DNA from: UBA4877 sp002399285
GTDB taxonomy: Bacteria; Bacillota; Thermoanaerobacteria; Thermoanaerobacterales; UBA4877
Reading direction: 5' to 3'
Assembly: GCA_036771835.1 (NCBI GenBank)
Contig: DAIPGN010000013.1
Span: 1-64,000, forward strand
Length of the DNA: 64,000 bases
Under the pieces are notes generated by a model that was not told where the DNA came from, searched no databases, and worked only from the letters and a program-made list of their open reading frames with translations. A program made the position numbers and the translations under genes. Of the stretch, positions 50,095 through 58,914 are shown one piece after another. The number at the start of each line of letters is the position of its first letter. Within the stretch, counting starts at the first letter, position 1.

Positions 50095-52095
50095 ATGGAT
50101 CAGAAGTATGCAAGCATGTATCAGCCTATCACAATCGGAGGAATGACAGCCAAGAACAGAATATTCATGATGGCTATGGGCATCCATACGCCAAAACACG
50201 TTAATGAAGACGGCAGCTATACGCGCATCGGAGCCGACTATTTTCTTGAACGCGCAAAGGGCGGGGTGGGAGCCGTCGTCACCGGGGTGGTTCAGGTACA
50301 GAGCATGTTCGATAAGATCAAAGACAGCGCGAATGATGTTACGAGCAATGAAGAGTCATTCGTGGCCAACTCCCAGTATCTAGTTGAAAACATGAAAAAG
50401 TATGACTGCCGGGCAATAATACAGCTAACTGCCGGTATGGGACGAAATAAGGTTCCAGCCATACATTATGGTGAAGATATTGCCCCATCGGCGATCCCAA
50501 ATCTCTGGAATCCTTCGGTCATGCACAGGCCGCTCACCACTGAGGAGATCGAAAAATACATCCATGGCTTCGGCGAGGCCGCCCGGATCGTAAAAAGGGC
50601 TGGATTCGACGGAGTGGAGATCCATGCGATACATGAAGGCTATCTTCTGGATCAGTTTACGCTCGCAAACATGAATCACCGTACCGACCGTTTCGGAGGA
50701 AGTTTGGAAAACCGCTGCCGTTTTGCTACCGAGATCGTGCAGGAGATCAAGAAAAAATGCGGCGATGATTTCCCGGTGCTGATGCGTTACAGCTTCCGCA
50801 GCTATATGAAAGGCTTCAACAACGGAGCCCTTCCGGAGGAGAGCTATGAGGAGTTCGGCCGTGACATGGAGGAGAGCATCAAGGTCGGACGTATCCTTAA
50901 GGATGCCGGGTATGATGCGTTGGATTGCGATAACGGCACCTACGATTCTTTCTGGATGCCTCATCCGCCGGTCTATGCGCCGAATGCGCTCAATCTGAAG
51001 GATGCGATTGAATTCAAGAAGCATGTTGATATTCCTATTATTCTTGCGGGAAAGATGGACCTGCCCGAGCTTGCAGCCGAGGAGATCTCTAAGGGACACA
51101 TCGATGCCGTAGGGCTTGCACGGCCGCTGCTGTGCGATCCGCAGTGGGCAAATAAAGTGGCTGACGACGATCTGGAAGATATCAGGCCATGCATCGGCTG
51201 CCACAACGGCTGCGCGTTGAGAGTCGTTTCTCATCATGATATGAGCTGTGCCATCAATCCTGCAGTGGGCAGCGAAAGGGAATATGAGATTATGCCCGCA
51301 GATGAAAAGAAACATGTCGTCGTGATCGGCGGAGGAGTAGGCGGCATGGAAGCGGCTCGGGTCAGTGCTCTGAGGGGACATCGTGTGGATCTGTATGAAA
51401 AGACCGGTGAACTCGGCGGCGTCTTTATTGCAGCTGCGGCACACGATTTTAAGGAGAGGGACAAGGAGCTGCTAAAGTGGTATTCGCGGCAGCTGGAAAA
51501 ACTGGGTGTCAATGTGCATCTCAACACCGAGGTTACGGAGGATATTTTGAAAAATTCCGCAGCCGACGAGGTCTTCGTTGCCACCGGTTCTACCGAAAAG
51601 ACGATCCCGGTACCGGGAATGAACAGTAAAAGGGTCGTTTCCGCTATCGATTGTTTGCTGGGCAAGGTCTCCGTCGGGAAGAATGTCGTTGTGATCGGCG
51701 GAGGTCTTACCGGGTGTGAAATCGCATATGGCCTGGCCAAAAAAGGTAAATCGGTAAAGATCGTGGAAGCTATGGACGATATCCTCAAGGTTGAAATTTT
51801 CCCTGCAAATGATCTGATGCTCAGGGCGTATTTGAAGTATTATGGCGTGGAAATCTATACGAATGCTTCTTTGACTGAAGTGAACGAAAATGGCGTAGAG
51901 ATCATGACGGAAGGCAGGAAGCTGCATCTCGACGCGGATACGGTGATCAGCGCCGTCGGCTATAATAGCAATCACGCTTTGTTTGACGAATTAGAAGGCA
52001 AGGGTTACCCAGTCCATCTGATCGGGGACGCACGCGAGGTTACGAATTTGATGGGCGCTGTCTGGGATGCCTATCAGACCGCCATGAAAATCTGA
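50095..52095 (+). CDS. Flavin/Fe-S enoate-reductase-type oxidoreductase (2,4-dienoyl-CoA reductase family)
   Basis: About 666 residues in three parts. Residues 1-350 form an Old-Yellow-Enzyme-type FMN barrel with substrate-site HAIHEGYLLDQF and the tail DRFGGSLENRCRF. A 4Fe-4S cluster motif follows (CIGCHNGCALRVVSHHDMSC, about 365-385). FAD- and NAD(P)-binding Rossmann domains then show HVVVIGGGVGGMEAA and NVVVIGGGLTGCEIA. Relatives reduce C=C bonds in enoates, dienoyl-CoA, aromatic or bile-acid compounds. The G-run fits ATG 50095; 50092 is equally in frame. Regulation by the divergent TetR gene is likely. Confidence 0.88.
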   Translation: MDQKYASMYQPITIGGMTAKNRIFMMAMGIHTPKHVNEDGSYTRIGADYFLERAKGGVGAVVTGVVQVQSMFDKIKDSANDVTSNEESFVANSQYLVENMKKYDCRAIIQLTAGMGRNKVPAIHYGEDIAPSAIPNLWNPSVMHRPLTTEEIEKYIHGFGEAARIVKRAGFDGVEIHAIHEGYLLDQFTLANMNHRTDRFGGSLENRCRFATEIVQEIKKKCGDDFPVLMRYSFRSYMKGFNNGALPEESYEEFGRDMEESIKVGRILKDAGYDALDCDNGTYDSFWMPHPPVYAPNALNLKDAIEFKKHVDIPIILAGKMDLPELAAEEISKGHIDAVGLARPLLCDPQWANKVADDDLEDIRPCIGCHNGCALRVVSHHDMSCAINPAVGSEREYEIMPADEKKHVVVIGGGVGGMEAARVSALRGHRVDLYEKTGELGGVFIAAAAHDFKERDKELLKWYSRQLEKLGVNVHLNTEVTEDILKNSAADEVFVATGSTEKTIPVPGMNSKRVVSAIDCLLGKVSVGKNVVVIGGGLTGCEIAYGLAKKGKSVKIVEAMDDILKVEIFPANDLMLRAYLKYYGVEIYTNASLTEVNENGVEIMTEGRKLHLDADTVISAVGYNSNHALFDELEGKGYPVHLIGDAREVTNLMGAVWDAYQTAMKI

Positions 52096-52176
52096 TAGGG
52101 TTTCACAAGTGATCGCCGGCAGATCGATAAAGGACGTTAGAATAACGTCAATTTGATTTTTACCGGTTAATTTATT

Positions 52177-52228
52177 GCGGCATGGCAATATTGCCATGCC
52201 GCTCTCTATTGCCATGCTGCTCTCTATT
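52177..52228 (+). repeat. 26-bp palindrome with an overlapping 18-nt tandem repeat
   Basis: GCGGCATGGCAATATTGCCA followed by TGCCGC (52177-52202) is a perfect palindrome. GCCATGCCGCTCTCTATT (52193-52210) is then repeated as GCCATGCTGCTCTCTATT (52211-52228). The palindrome may terminate the oxidoreductase gene, though no good T-run follows. Confidence 0.75.
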
Positions 52229-52239
52229 GACAGGCATAT

Positions 52240-52264
52240 AAAAAGCCCGTATCAACGGGCTGCT
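52240..52264 (-). terminator. Terminator of the ferredoxin gene
   Basis: AGCCCGT (52244-52250) pairs with ACGGGCT (52255-52261); on the minus strand it continues into TTTTTATATG. It overlaps nothing else and starts right after the ferredoxin stop. Confidence 0.75.
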
Positions 52265-52266
52265 TT

Positions 52267-52455
52267 TTACTCTTCGCTTATGGCTCCCACCGGGCAATCG
52301 GACATCGCCTGGGTCGCAGCATCTGTGTTTGCATCGGGCACGTCCGCGTCTATGGCCTTGGCCATGGTGCCGTCCTCGTTCCAGTCAAATACTTCGGGGC
52401 AGGTGTCGATGCATGCGCCGCATCCTATGCAGTCCTCGCTTACAACTAATTTCAT
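52267..52455 (-). CDS. Monocluster [4Fe-4S] ferredoxin
   Basis: A 62-residue acidic ferredoxin. Three Cys lie in CIGCGACIDTCPEVF (with the CP that would serve a second cluster retained) and the last Cys in DCPVGAI. One 4Fe-4S cluster is expected, as in Thermotoga and Clostridium thermoaceticum-type small ferredoxins. It could supply electrons to hydrogenase-like or reductase proteins in the cell. AGGAGGTAATATAA precedes ATG 52455. It is monocistronic. Confidence 0.9.
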   Translation of the reverse strand: MKLVVSEDCIGCGACIDTCPEVFDWNEDGTMAKAIDADVPDANTDAATQAMSDCPVGAISEE

Positions 52456-52674
52456 TTATATTACCTCCTATTTTCTTATGATTAACCTATTATGCTTTAT
52501 TATATAACAAAATATAACGCAGTACAAACGTTTTGTTATAAAAATCACATTAGAACTTATTACTATGTTTAGGCGGCCGCGTAAAAAAATATGCAAAGCT
52601 GGGCATTATAATTTGTGATGATTATTTTTCTCCGGTATATAATTAATATAGTAAAAAGAAATGAGGTATGCCAT

Positions 52675-55600
52675 ATGGATGCCCGGGACATAAGACAGAG
52701 TGAAGACCGGTTTTACGGTAAAATAGACGATGCCATCGGACGCATAAAGGACCCCGGCTGCATAGATATGGTGGTCGGCATTCCCTTTTACAACGAAAAG
52801 GAGACCTTAGCGGGCGTGATAAAGACCGCGGCGGAGGGGCTCGCAGCGTTTCCAGACAGAAAAAAGCTGATAGTGTGCGTAGGAGACCCCGCGGGACAGG
52901 AAGCGCTCGAGTCGGCAGAGGATATAGACTGCGGCATTCCCTGCGTCTCTTTTCTCATGGAACAGGGTATAAACGGACGGGGTTTCAGCATTAGGGCGGT
53001 ATTGGAGATAGCCAAAAGGCTGGAGGCCGACGCCGTTTTGCTGGAGGCCGATCTGAAAGGGGAAGGAGAATGGGGCTTAAAGCCCTCATGGATAGAGAGG
53101 ATGATCCGTCCCCTAGACGAGGGATACGATATGGTGCTTGCCAATTTCAGGAGACACTATTTCGAGGATACCACGGGAGACCTGTTTGTGAAGCCGGTGC
53201 TGGAGGCCCTCTACGGCTGCCGGCTGAAGGACCCGCTGTCCGGCGTTTATGCCTTTTCTCATGATATGGTGGAGCGCTATTGCACCGATGTAAACCAGTG
53301 GTATGAATATGCGGGAGGTTACGGGGCGGACCCATGGCTGGTAACTAAGGCGGTCGTATGGGGCAGCGGGATATGCGAGGTCAGCCTGGGTGCCAAGATA
53401 ACTATACCGTCTGCCGGAAAGAGGGCGTTCGTATTCAAGGAGGCGGCGCGGGCGGTCTTTGAGTGTCTCGGGAATGATCAGGATTTTTGGCTGAAGTCCG
53501 GTATGATCTTTAAGCGCCCGGCCCTGTACGGCTTGGAAGACAGGGACAGGCGCATGGATATTTCCTGCCGCCTTACCGACTTTGTCCAGTCGTTTCAGTC
53601 GGGGTATGAGAGCTATAAGGCGGTCTATGACAAACTGCTTCCCGAGGATATCAAGGCGGAGACGGACGAGATATACGGCCTTCCAAACAGGGATTTCCGG
53701 TTTGACGAGAGGTTGTGGGCCAGGCTCATCTATCTGTTTTTGCTCACCTACAGCCTGAATAAAGATATGTCAAAGGATGATCTGCTGGACGCCTTCACGG
53801 TCATGTATGAGGGACGCACGGCCGGTTACATAAGACAGGTGAAGGGATACAGAAGCATCTTCGTAAATGTCAGGGGAGCCGACATGGACGGGATCACCTA
53901 TAAAAAGGCGGATGACTATTACGCCCGGCAGGTCGAAGAGCTTCTGTCCGGGAGGGAAGAGCTGATAGAGGCATGGAATAAAAAGAATACGGAGACCAAG
54001 CCCGCCATTACCCCGCTGGACTATCTTGAATTTGTGCCCGGGGTGCCCGTCGTATTGCCCAAACAGCTTACCGGACTTGGCGGCAGCGTGATAAACACCA
54101 ACGGTATATTCAGAAGGCTGGTCAGGAGATACAGGGAGGAATTTCATAAGTTCAACCGCGATGTGCCGGGCATACCCGGGGATGCCTCTCCCGACGAGGT
54201 GGGCAGGCTTATGGAGGCATTTATGCACAGCCTGGAGGAGGCCGCCGCAAGGGTGCTGGAAGGAGACCTGTACTCGGCGGACGGCGTCAGCCGGCTGGCG
54301 GAGGGGATACTAGACCTTGTTCCCCATGAGAAGACGGTTGCGGTAAAGGATGAGGTGCTGCGCAAACTACTGTATGAGTTTCCGCCGATGGATCTTATGA
54401 TACGCATGGATTTCGGCGGCGTGACCGAGATGCTGCACAATATAAGCCCGAGGTGCGCGCTTACTCTGGCCTCGCTGATCGAAGAGAGGCAGTATATGGA
54501 CGAGGTCATGCTGTGGCTGGAGGACAATCTGCGGCCGGACAGCATAGAGGAGGCCGACCTTGATATCATTATATTAAATAGGGGAAACATCCCCGATATA
54601 ACCGATATGAAGCAGATAACCGTGCTCAACAGGGTGACGGGGATGATCGCCGTGAGGTGCCTCAGCAAGGGCATGGGAGGGGAGTATCCCCGCCTGCGGT
54701 ATCTGACCCATATGGTAAAGTGCGTGGCCGAGCAGGAGCATTATTCCTTTTTGTGGAAGTTGTATGCGAGAGAGCGCCGGGGCTTCGGCCTTAAGGCGAT
54801 AAACTCTGTCCGGGGGCATCACGGCAGGGAGGCCTTCAGCGCCCACAATATGTTTGAAAACTGGCACCAGAGGGATGCGGCGGCAAAATTCAAGAGGATC
54901 TCGGAAAAGCTGGATTCCATGGGGAAAGCGGAGGAGGCCAGGCTGATCTATGGGATGGCCGAGGGATACGGCCTTTCCCTTACCTTAAACGACGATACGT
55001 TTGTGTCGTGCACCGCATGGACGTGGGCGAGCTACAGCTTCCGCGGAGGGAAGGGGCTGCCGACGCCTCTTTCGGCACATGTGGACAGGGATTGGTTCAA
55101 CTACGATCTCCTGGAAGAGATATACAAGGAGATGGGGTACAGGATTGATGAGATCCCCGAGGAGATCTGCCAGCTTTTGGGCGAAGGCAAGGAGGGAGTA
55201 AACCTCGTCAGCGTTCTGCTGGGCGTCAATGTGCACAGGGACGCGGTCATGGTACAGGATGTGGAGAAATGGCCGCAGGCCGGGCCGCTGGTGAGGTACG
55301 GCGGCAATCCGCTGCTCAAACCCGTGCCCGGCCACTGGTGGGAGTGCAGGTACGTCCTCAATTCCGCTGCATTCAGAATAGAGGACAGGATATATCTGCT
55401 CTACCGGGCCTTTGGCAAGGACGGCATCTCGCGGATCGGCCTGGCCGTTTCCGACGGCTACAACATCGTGGAAAGGCTGCCCGATCCGGTATTTTCCCCG
55501 GGGAGCGACAGGGAAAAGGAGGGCTGCGAGGACCCCAGAGTGGTCATCCTGGACGGTAAGATATATATGATGTATACCTCCTATGACGGGGTGGTGGCGC

Positions 55601-56238
55601 AGGTGGCGGCCGCATGCATAGGCGTCGGGGATTTTTTGCAAAGGGACTTTGACCGGTGGGAAAGACTGGGCCTGGCCTTTCCCAATCTGTGGGATAAGGA
55701 CGCCATACTCTTCCCCGAAAAGATAAACGGCCAATATGTTATGTACCACAGGATAGAGCCCAGCATGTGGGTGACCTACTCCGACCGGCTGACGTTCCCC
55801 TGGCCCAGGGAAGGACATAAGATAATCATAGGCCCGCGTTCCGGGATGATGTGGGACTCGTTCAAGATAGGCGCAGGATCGCAGCCGCTTAAGACCATGT
55901 ATGGCTGGCTGCTGATATACCATGGAGTGGACGACAACATGATATACCGCCTGGGCGTCATACTCACCGACCTTAAGGACCCCGGCAGACTTCTGTACCG
56001 TTCGCCCAATCCCATCCTTTCGCCTGAAATGGAATATGAGACGGGCGACAGGGTATCGTCCTGGGTGCCCAACGTGGTATTCACCTGCGGAGCCGTGCCC
56101 GAACAGAACAAGGAGGTATTGGATGCCGACGACGGGATACTCGTGTATTACGGCGCCGCGGACACATATCTGTGCGTCGCCCATGCGAAGGTGGGCGATC
56201 TGCTGCCGCAGAAGATCAGAGAAAAGATGAAGAGGTGA
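52675..56238 (+). CDS. GT2-type glycosyltransferase fused to a GH130 phosphorylase
   Basis: A 1187-residue cytoplasmic protein in three parts. Residues about 30-290 are a GT-A transferase: VVGIPFYNEKE (about 34), then LLEADLKGEGEWG (about 123), where Glu-Ala-Asp stands at the DXD position, as in GT78/GT81-like enzymes. Residues about 290-860 are a helical region I cannot assign. Residues about 865-1187 are GH130: GNPLLKPVPGHWWECRYVLN, YLLYRAFGKDGISRIG, the catalytic Asp in GCEDPRVVILDG (about 948), FPNLWDKDAILFPE and YYGAADTYLCVAHA. GH130 enzymes phosphorolyse or build beta-mannosides; known members include Thermoanaerobacter beta-1,2-mannoside phosphorylases. GAGGT before ATG 52675 sets the start. 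Confidence 0.85.
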   Translation: MDARDIRQSEDRFYGKIDDAIGRIKDPGCIDMVVGIPFYNEKETLAGVIKTAAEGLAAFPDRKKLIVCVGDPAGQEALESAEDIDCGIPCVSFLMEQGINGRGFSIRAVLEIAKRLEADAVLLEADLKGEGEWGLKPSWIERMIRPLDEGYDMVLANFRRHYFEDTTGDLFVKPVLEALYGCRLKDPLSGVYAFSHDMVERYCTDVNQWYEYAGGYGADPWLVTKAVVWGSGICEVSLGAKITIPSAGKRAFVFKEAARAVFECLGNDQDFWLKSGMIFKRPALYGLEDRDRRMDISCRLTDFVQSFQSGYESYKAVYDKLLPEDIKAETDEIYGLPNRDFRFDERLWARLIYLFLLTYSLNKDMSKDDLLDAFTVMYEGRTAGYIRQVKGYRSIFVNVRGADMDGITYKKADDYYARQVEELLSGREELIEAWNKKNTETKPAITPLDYLEFVPGVPVVLPKQLTGLGGSVINTNGIFRRLVRRYREEFHKFNRDVPGIPGDASPDEVGRLMEAFMHSLEEAAARVLEGDLYSADGVSRLAEGILDLVPHEKTVAVKDEVLRKLLYEFPPMDLMIRMDFGGVTEMLHNISPRCALTLASLIEERQYMDEVMLWLEDNLRPDSIEEADLDIIILNRGNIPDITDMKQITVLNRVTGMIAVRCLSKGMGGEYPRLRYLTHMVKCVAEQEHYSFLWKLYARERRGFGLKAINSVRGHHGREAFSAHNMFENWHQRDAAAKFKRISEKLDSMGKAEEARLIYGMAEGYGLSLTLNDDTFVSCTAWTWASYSFRGGKGLPTPLSAHVDRDWFNYDLLEEIYKEMGYRIDEIPEEICQLLGEGKEGVNLVSVLLGVNVHRDAVMVQDVEKWPQAGPLVRYGGNPLLKPVPGHWWECRYVLNSAAFRIEDRIYLLYRAFGKDGISRIGLAVSDGYNIVERLPDPVFSPGSDREKEGCEDPRVVILDGKIYMMYTSYDGVVAQVAAACIGVGDFLQRDFDRWERLGLAFPNLWDKDAILFPEKINGQYVMYHRIEPSMWVTYSDRLTFPWPREGHKIIIGPRSGMMWDSFKIGAGSQPLKTMYGWLLIYHGVDDNMIYRLGVILTDLKDPGRLLYRSPNPILSPEMEYETGDRVSSWVPNVVFTCGAVPEQNKEVLDADDGILVYYGAADTYLCVAHAKVGDLLPQKIREKMKR

Positions 56239-56243
56239 TCGAT

Positions 56244-56963
56244 TTGGACATCTATAACGATGATATTCCGAGGAGCAGACCATCCGTCTGCATACCTATC
56301 GCTGCGAGGGGCGCCGGAGATCTGGAGCGTCATATAGCCTTTGTTAAAGATATGTCTCCCGATCTTGTGGAATTCAGAGCGGATTATTACCGCGGCCCGG
56401 ACTGTGCCGGGGCGGCCAAGATCATCTCGGACGGGCTGCCAGGCATGCCTCTGATCTTCACGTTCAGAAAGAGGAGCGAAGGCGGGGCGAGGGATATGGA
56501 GGAGAGCGAGCGGACGGCGGTCATCCTGAATGCCATATCCTCCGGGTACATAAGCGCTGTCGACATAGAGGAATCCACCGTGGAGGACCGCCTTGAGGAG
56601 GTAGCCGCTGCATCGCGAAGCAATGGAATACCTGTAATAATGTCCTACCATGACTTTTTTGACATGCCTTCCTATGAGAAGCTGCGGAGTAAGATTCACA
56701 ATATGAAGCAAAAGGGTGCGGATGTTGCAAAGATATCGGTCACCCCCAGTAACAGGAGCGAGGCCTTTGCATTTATAGATAATTTCGTAAGGATAAAGCG
56801 GGATACTGACATGCCCACCATAGCCGTCACCATGGGCGAACACGGCCTGTTCCTGCGGCTGTTCGGCTGGGTCCTGGACAACCCTATAATATATGCCGCC
56901 GGTCTGGTCCCCACCGCGCCCGGCCAGCCTCCTGCGCAGTTTATAAGATGGTTTGAAAAATAG
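56244..56963 (+). CDS. aroD: Type I 3-dehydroquinate dehydratase
   Basis: A 239-residue shikimate-pathway enzyme that dehydrates 3-dehydroquinate through a Schiff base. The substrate-site segment is LVEFRADYY, the general-base His is in IMSYHDFFDMP, and the Schiff-base Lys in DVAKISVTPSNRSEA. The C-terminal GLFLRLFGWVLDNPI region is typical. The best start is TTG 56244, 6 nt after GAGGTG, five bases beyond the fusion gene's stop; GTG 56235 would overlap it. The gene shares a transcript with the glycan enzyme, which is unexpected; no other shikimate gene is near. Confidence 0.87.
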   Translation: MDIYNDDIPRSRPSVCIPIAARGAGDLERHIAFVKDMSPDLVEFRADYYRGPDCAGAAKIISDGLPGMPLIFTFRKRSEGGARDMEESERTAVILNAISSGYISAVDIEESTVEDRLEEVAAASRSNGIPVIMSYHDFFDMPSYEKLRSKIHNMKQKGADVAKISVTPSNRSEAFAFIDNFVRIKRDTDMPTIAVTMGEHGLFLRLFGWVLDNPIIYAAGLVPTAPGQPPAQFIRWFEK

Positions 56964-57034
56964 ATAAGAAATACATTGATTTATGCTGCATTTTGTGATA
57001 TTATCGGATTAGATAAAGCGGGGGGCAAATGCTT

Positions 57035-57490
57035 ATGGAAGAAAAACTTCTCAATATGATCTTGGACGGCATCAATGAGATCAAATCAGATGTAAAGACG
57101 TTAAAGAGCGACGTAGGATCATTAAAGGATGATGTAGAGACATTAAAGAGCGACGTAGGATCATTAAAGGGTGATGTAGAGACATTAAAGAGCGACATAG
57201 GCTCGTTAAAATCTGAAGTGGCCGATTTGAAAGAGCATATGGACTATATGGAAGTGCGTATGAACCATATGGAAGAACGTATGGACAATATGGAAGAACG
57301 CATGAACCATATGGAAGAGCGCATGAACAGCATGGAAGGAAGACAGGACGAGATATATCACATGCTTCGCGGCTGGGAAGAGGAAAGGACGATCACAAAA
57401 TCACAGCTGGACAAGCTGAGTATAGATTCGGAGAAGATGAAAAACCACACGCACAATGTGGAGATAAGTATTTCAAAAGCTGTTGTATAA
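57035..57490 (+). CDS. Coiled-coil protein built from two internal tandem repeats
   Basis: About 151 residues, almost entirely coiled coil. The first part repeats a 14-residue unit (ETLKSDVGSLKDDV) nearly three times, the second part a 7-residue unit (MEERMNH/MEERMDN) about five times, followed by EIYHMLRGWEEER and a short helical tail. The units are also near-identical in DNA (42 bp and 21 bp). It should form a long rod-like oligomer; the role is unknown. The G-run fits ATG 57035; ATG 57029 is also in frame. It is followed by its own terminator. Confidence 0.75.
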   Translation: MEEKLLNMILDGINEIKSDVKTLKSDVGSLKDDVETLKSDVGSLKGDVETLKSDIGSLKSEVADLKEHMDYMEVRMNHMEERMDNMEERMNHMEERMNSMEGRQDEIYHMLRGWEEERTITKSQLDKLSIDSEKMKNHTHNVEISISKAVV

Positions 57491-57492
57491 AT

Positions 57493-57520
57493 AAAGAGAG
57501 AAATCAATCTCTCTTTTTTT
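57493..57520 (+). terminator. Intrinsic terminator after the coiled-coil gene
   Basis: AAAGAGAGA (57493-57501) pairs with TCTCTCTTT (57508-57516), continuing into a T-run. Confidence 0.85.
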
Positions 57521-57555
57521 ATACATACTGGCAGCGCGGCCTTTTTATATTACTT

Positions 57556-58914
57556 TTAAAATTTCAGAGGCACGGCCCTGTGCAGCTCGGCCAGTATGCT
57601 GTCCAGGCCGTTCTGCGTCTTAGCCTCCGCCCGCAGGATCACTTCCGGCCCCGTATTGGAAGCCCGGGCTAAGCACCAGCCGTCGTAAAGATACGCACGC
57701 ACCCCGTCGATATCTACGATGGGGCATCTTTTTTCTGCAAAGTATCTTCTGGCATTTTCCACTATGCCGAATTTTTCACTGTCGGTACTCTCGGCCCTTA
57801 TCTCCGGTGTGGAAACATAGGAGGGCACGTCGGACAGCAGCTGCGAAAGGCTGTCCTTGCTGCGCGACAGTATGCGCAGCAGCCGTCCCGCGGAGTAAAG
57901 GGCGTCGTCGAAGCCGTAGTATTCGTCGGCGAAGAACATATGCCCCGACATCTCGCCGGTGAACGGGGAATTCATCTCGCACATCTTTGCCTTTATGAGG
58001 GAATGGCCGGTCTTGTAGAAGAACGGCTTGCCGCCCAGTCTCTTTATCTCATCGGACAGAGCTTCGGAGCACTTTACCTCCACGATGCAGTATATGCCGG
58101 GGTATTTGGGCAGTATCTCCCGCCAGAAGAGCACCATCATCGTGTCTCCCCATATGATGTTTCCCTTGTCGTCCACCGCGCCTATCCTGTCGCCGTCCCC
58201 GTCGAAGCCTATCCCCAGGTCGGCCTTCTCCCTTAATACGGTTTGCTTGAGATCAGCCAGGTTTTCCGCCTTTACCGGGTCGGGAAAGTGATTGGGGAAG
58301 GCCGGGTCGGATTCACAGTATACGGGTATTACGTCGCAGCCCCAAAGGTTCAGTACCTGGGGCGCTATTATGGAGGCGGTACCGTTGCCGCAGTCCACGG
58401 CAACCTTTAGTTTTTTGGGCAGCTTTATCTTTTTTTCCAGCATATCCGCATAGCCGAAGATGGGATATGCATAGTCCGTTTCTCCCTTGGGCGCGGAAAT
58501 AAAGTCGCCGTTTTCTATCATTTTGCATATCTTGCGCAGGTCGTCTCCGTATAGAGTGGCCCGGCCGAAGCACACCTTAAAGCCGTTGTATTCGGGCGGG
58601 TTGTGGCTTGCCGTTATCATCAGCCCAGGATTTACGTTGTATAGTATCCTCGAATAATAGAACATGGGGGTGGTGGTGAGCCCGATATTGAGTACGCCGC
58701 TGCCCGTGCTTAAGACTCCTTCCGCCGCGGCGTCGGTAAGCTCGCCGGAGGAAGCCCTGTTGTCATGGCCTATAAGGCATATGTTCTCGCCGTTTTCCTG
58801 GAGGTAGGTACCAAAGGCCCGGCCTATGAGATACGCGGTGTCCTTGTTCAATTCCTCCGGTACCTTTCCTCTTATGTCATACTGCCGGAATATAGTGCGG
58901 TCTATCCTGGCCAT
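57556..58914 (-). CDS. Phosphomannomutase/phosphoglucomutase
   Basis: A 452-residue alpha-D-phosphohexomutase. It begins RTIFRQYDIRGKVPEELN. The phosphoserine loop is ITASHNPPEYNG, the metal loop GFDGDGDRIGAVD, the sugar loop GEMSGHMFF, and the phosphate-binding end ASNTGPEVILRAEA. It converts mannose 6-phosphate (or glucose 6-phosphate) to the 1-phosphate. It is the last gene of a four-gene minus-strand operon and overlaps the preceding gene by 38 bp. It would feed sugar 1-phosphate to the nucleotidyltransferase encoded first in the operon. Confidence 0.9.
   Translation of the reverse strand: MARIDRTIFRQYDIRGKVPEELNKDTAYLIGRAFGTYLQENGENICLIGHDNRASSGELTDAAAEGVLSTGSGVLNIGLTTTPMFYYSRILYNVNPGLMITASHNPPEYNGFKVCFGRATLYGDDLRKICKMIENGDFISAPKGETDYAYPIFGYADMLEKKIKLPKKLKVAVDCGNGTASIIAPQVLNLWGCDVIPVYCESDPAFPNHFPDPVKAENLADLKQTVLREKADLGIGFDGDGDRIGAVDDKGNIIWGDTMMVLFWREILPKYPGIYCIVEVKCSEALSDEIKRLGGKPFFYKTGHSLIKAKMCEMNSPFTGEMSGHMFFADEYYGFDDALYSAGRLLRILSRSKDSLSQLLSDVPSYVSTPEIRAESTDSEKFGIVENARRYFAEKRCPIVDIDGVRAYLYDGWCLARASNTGPEVILRAEAKTQNGLDSILAELHRAVPLKF

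Noticed and set aside
54985..56283. 432-codon minus-strand frame opposite the GH130 domain
   Set aside because: The sense strand carries clear GH130 motifs; the antisense product has shadow composition and no start signal.
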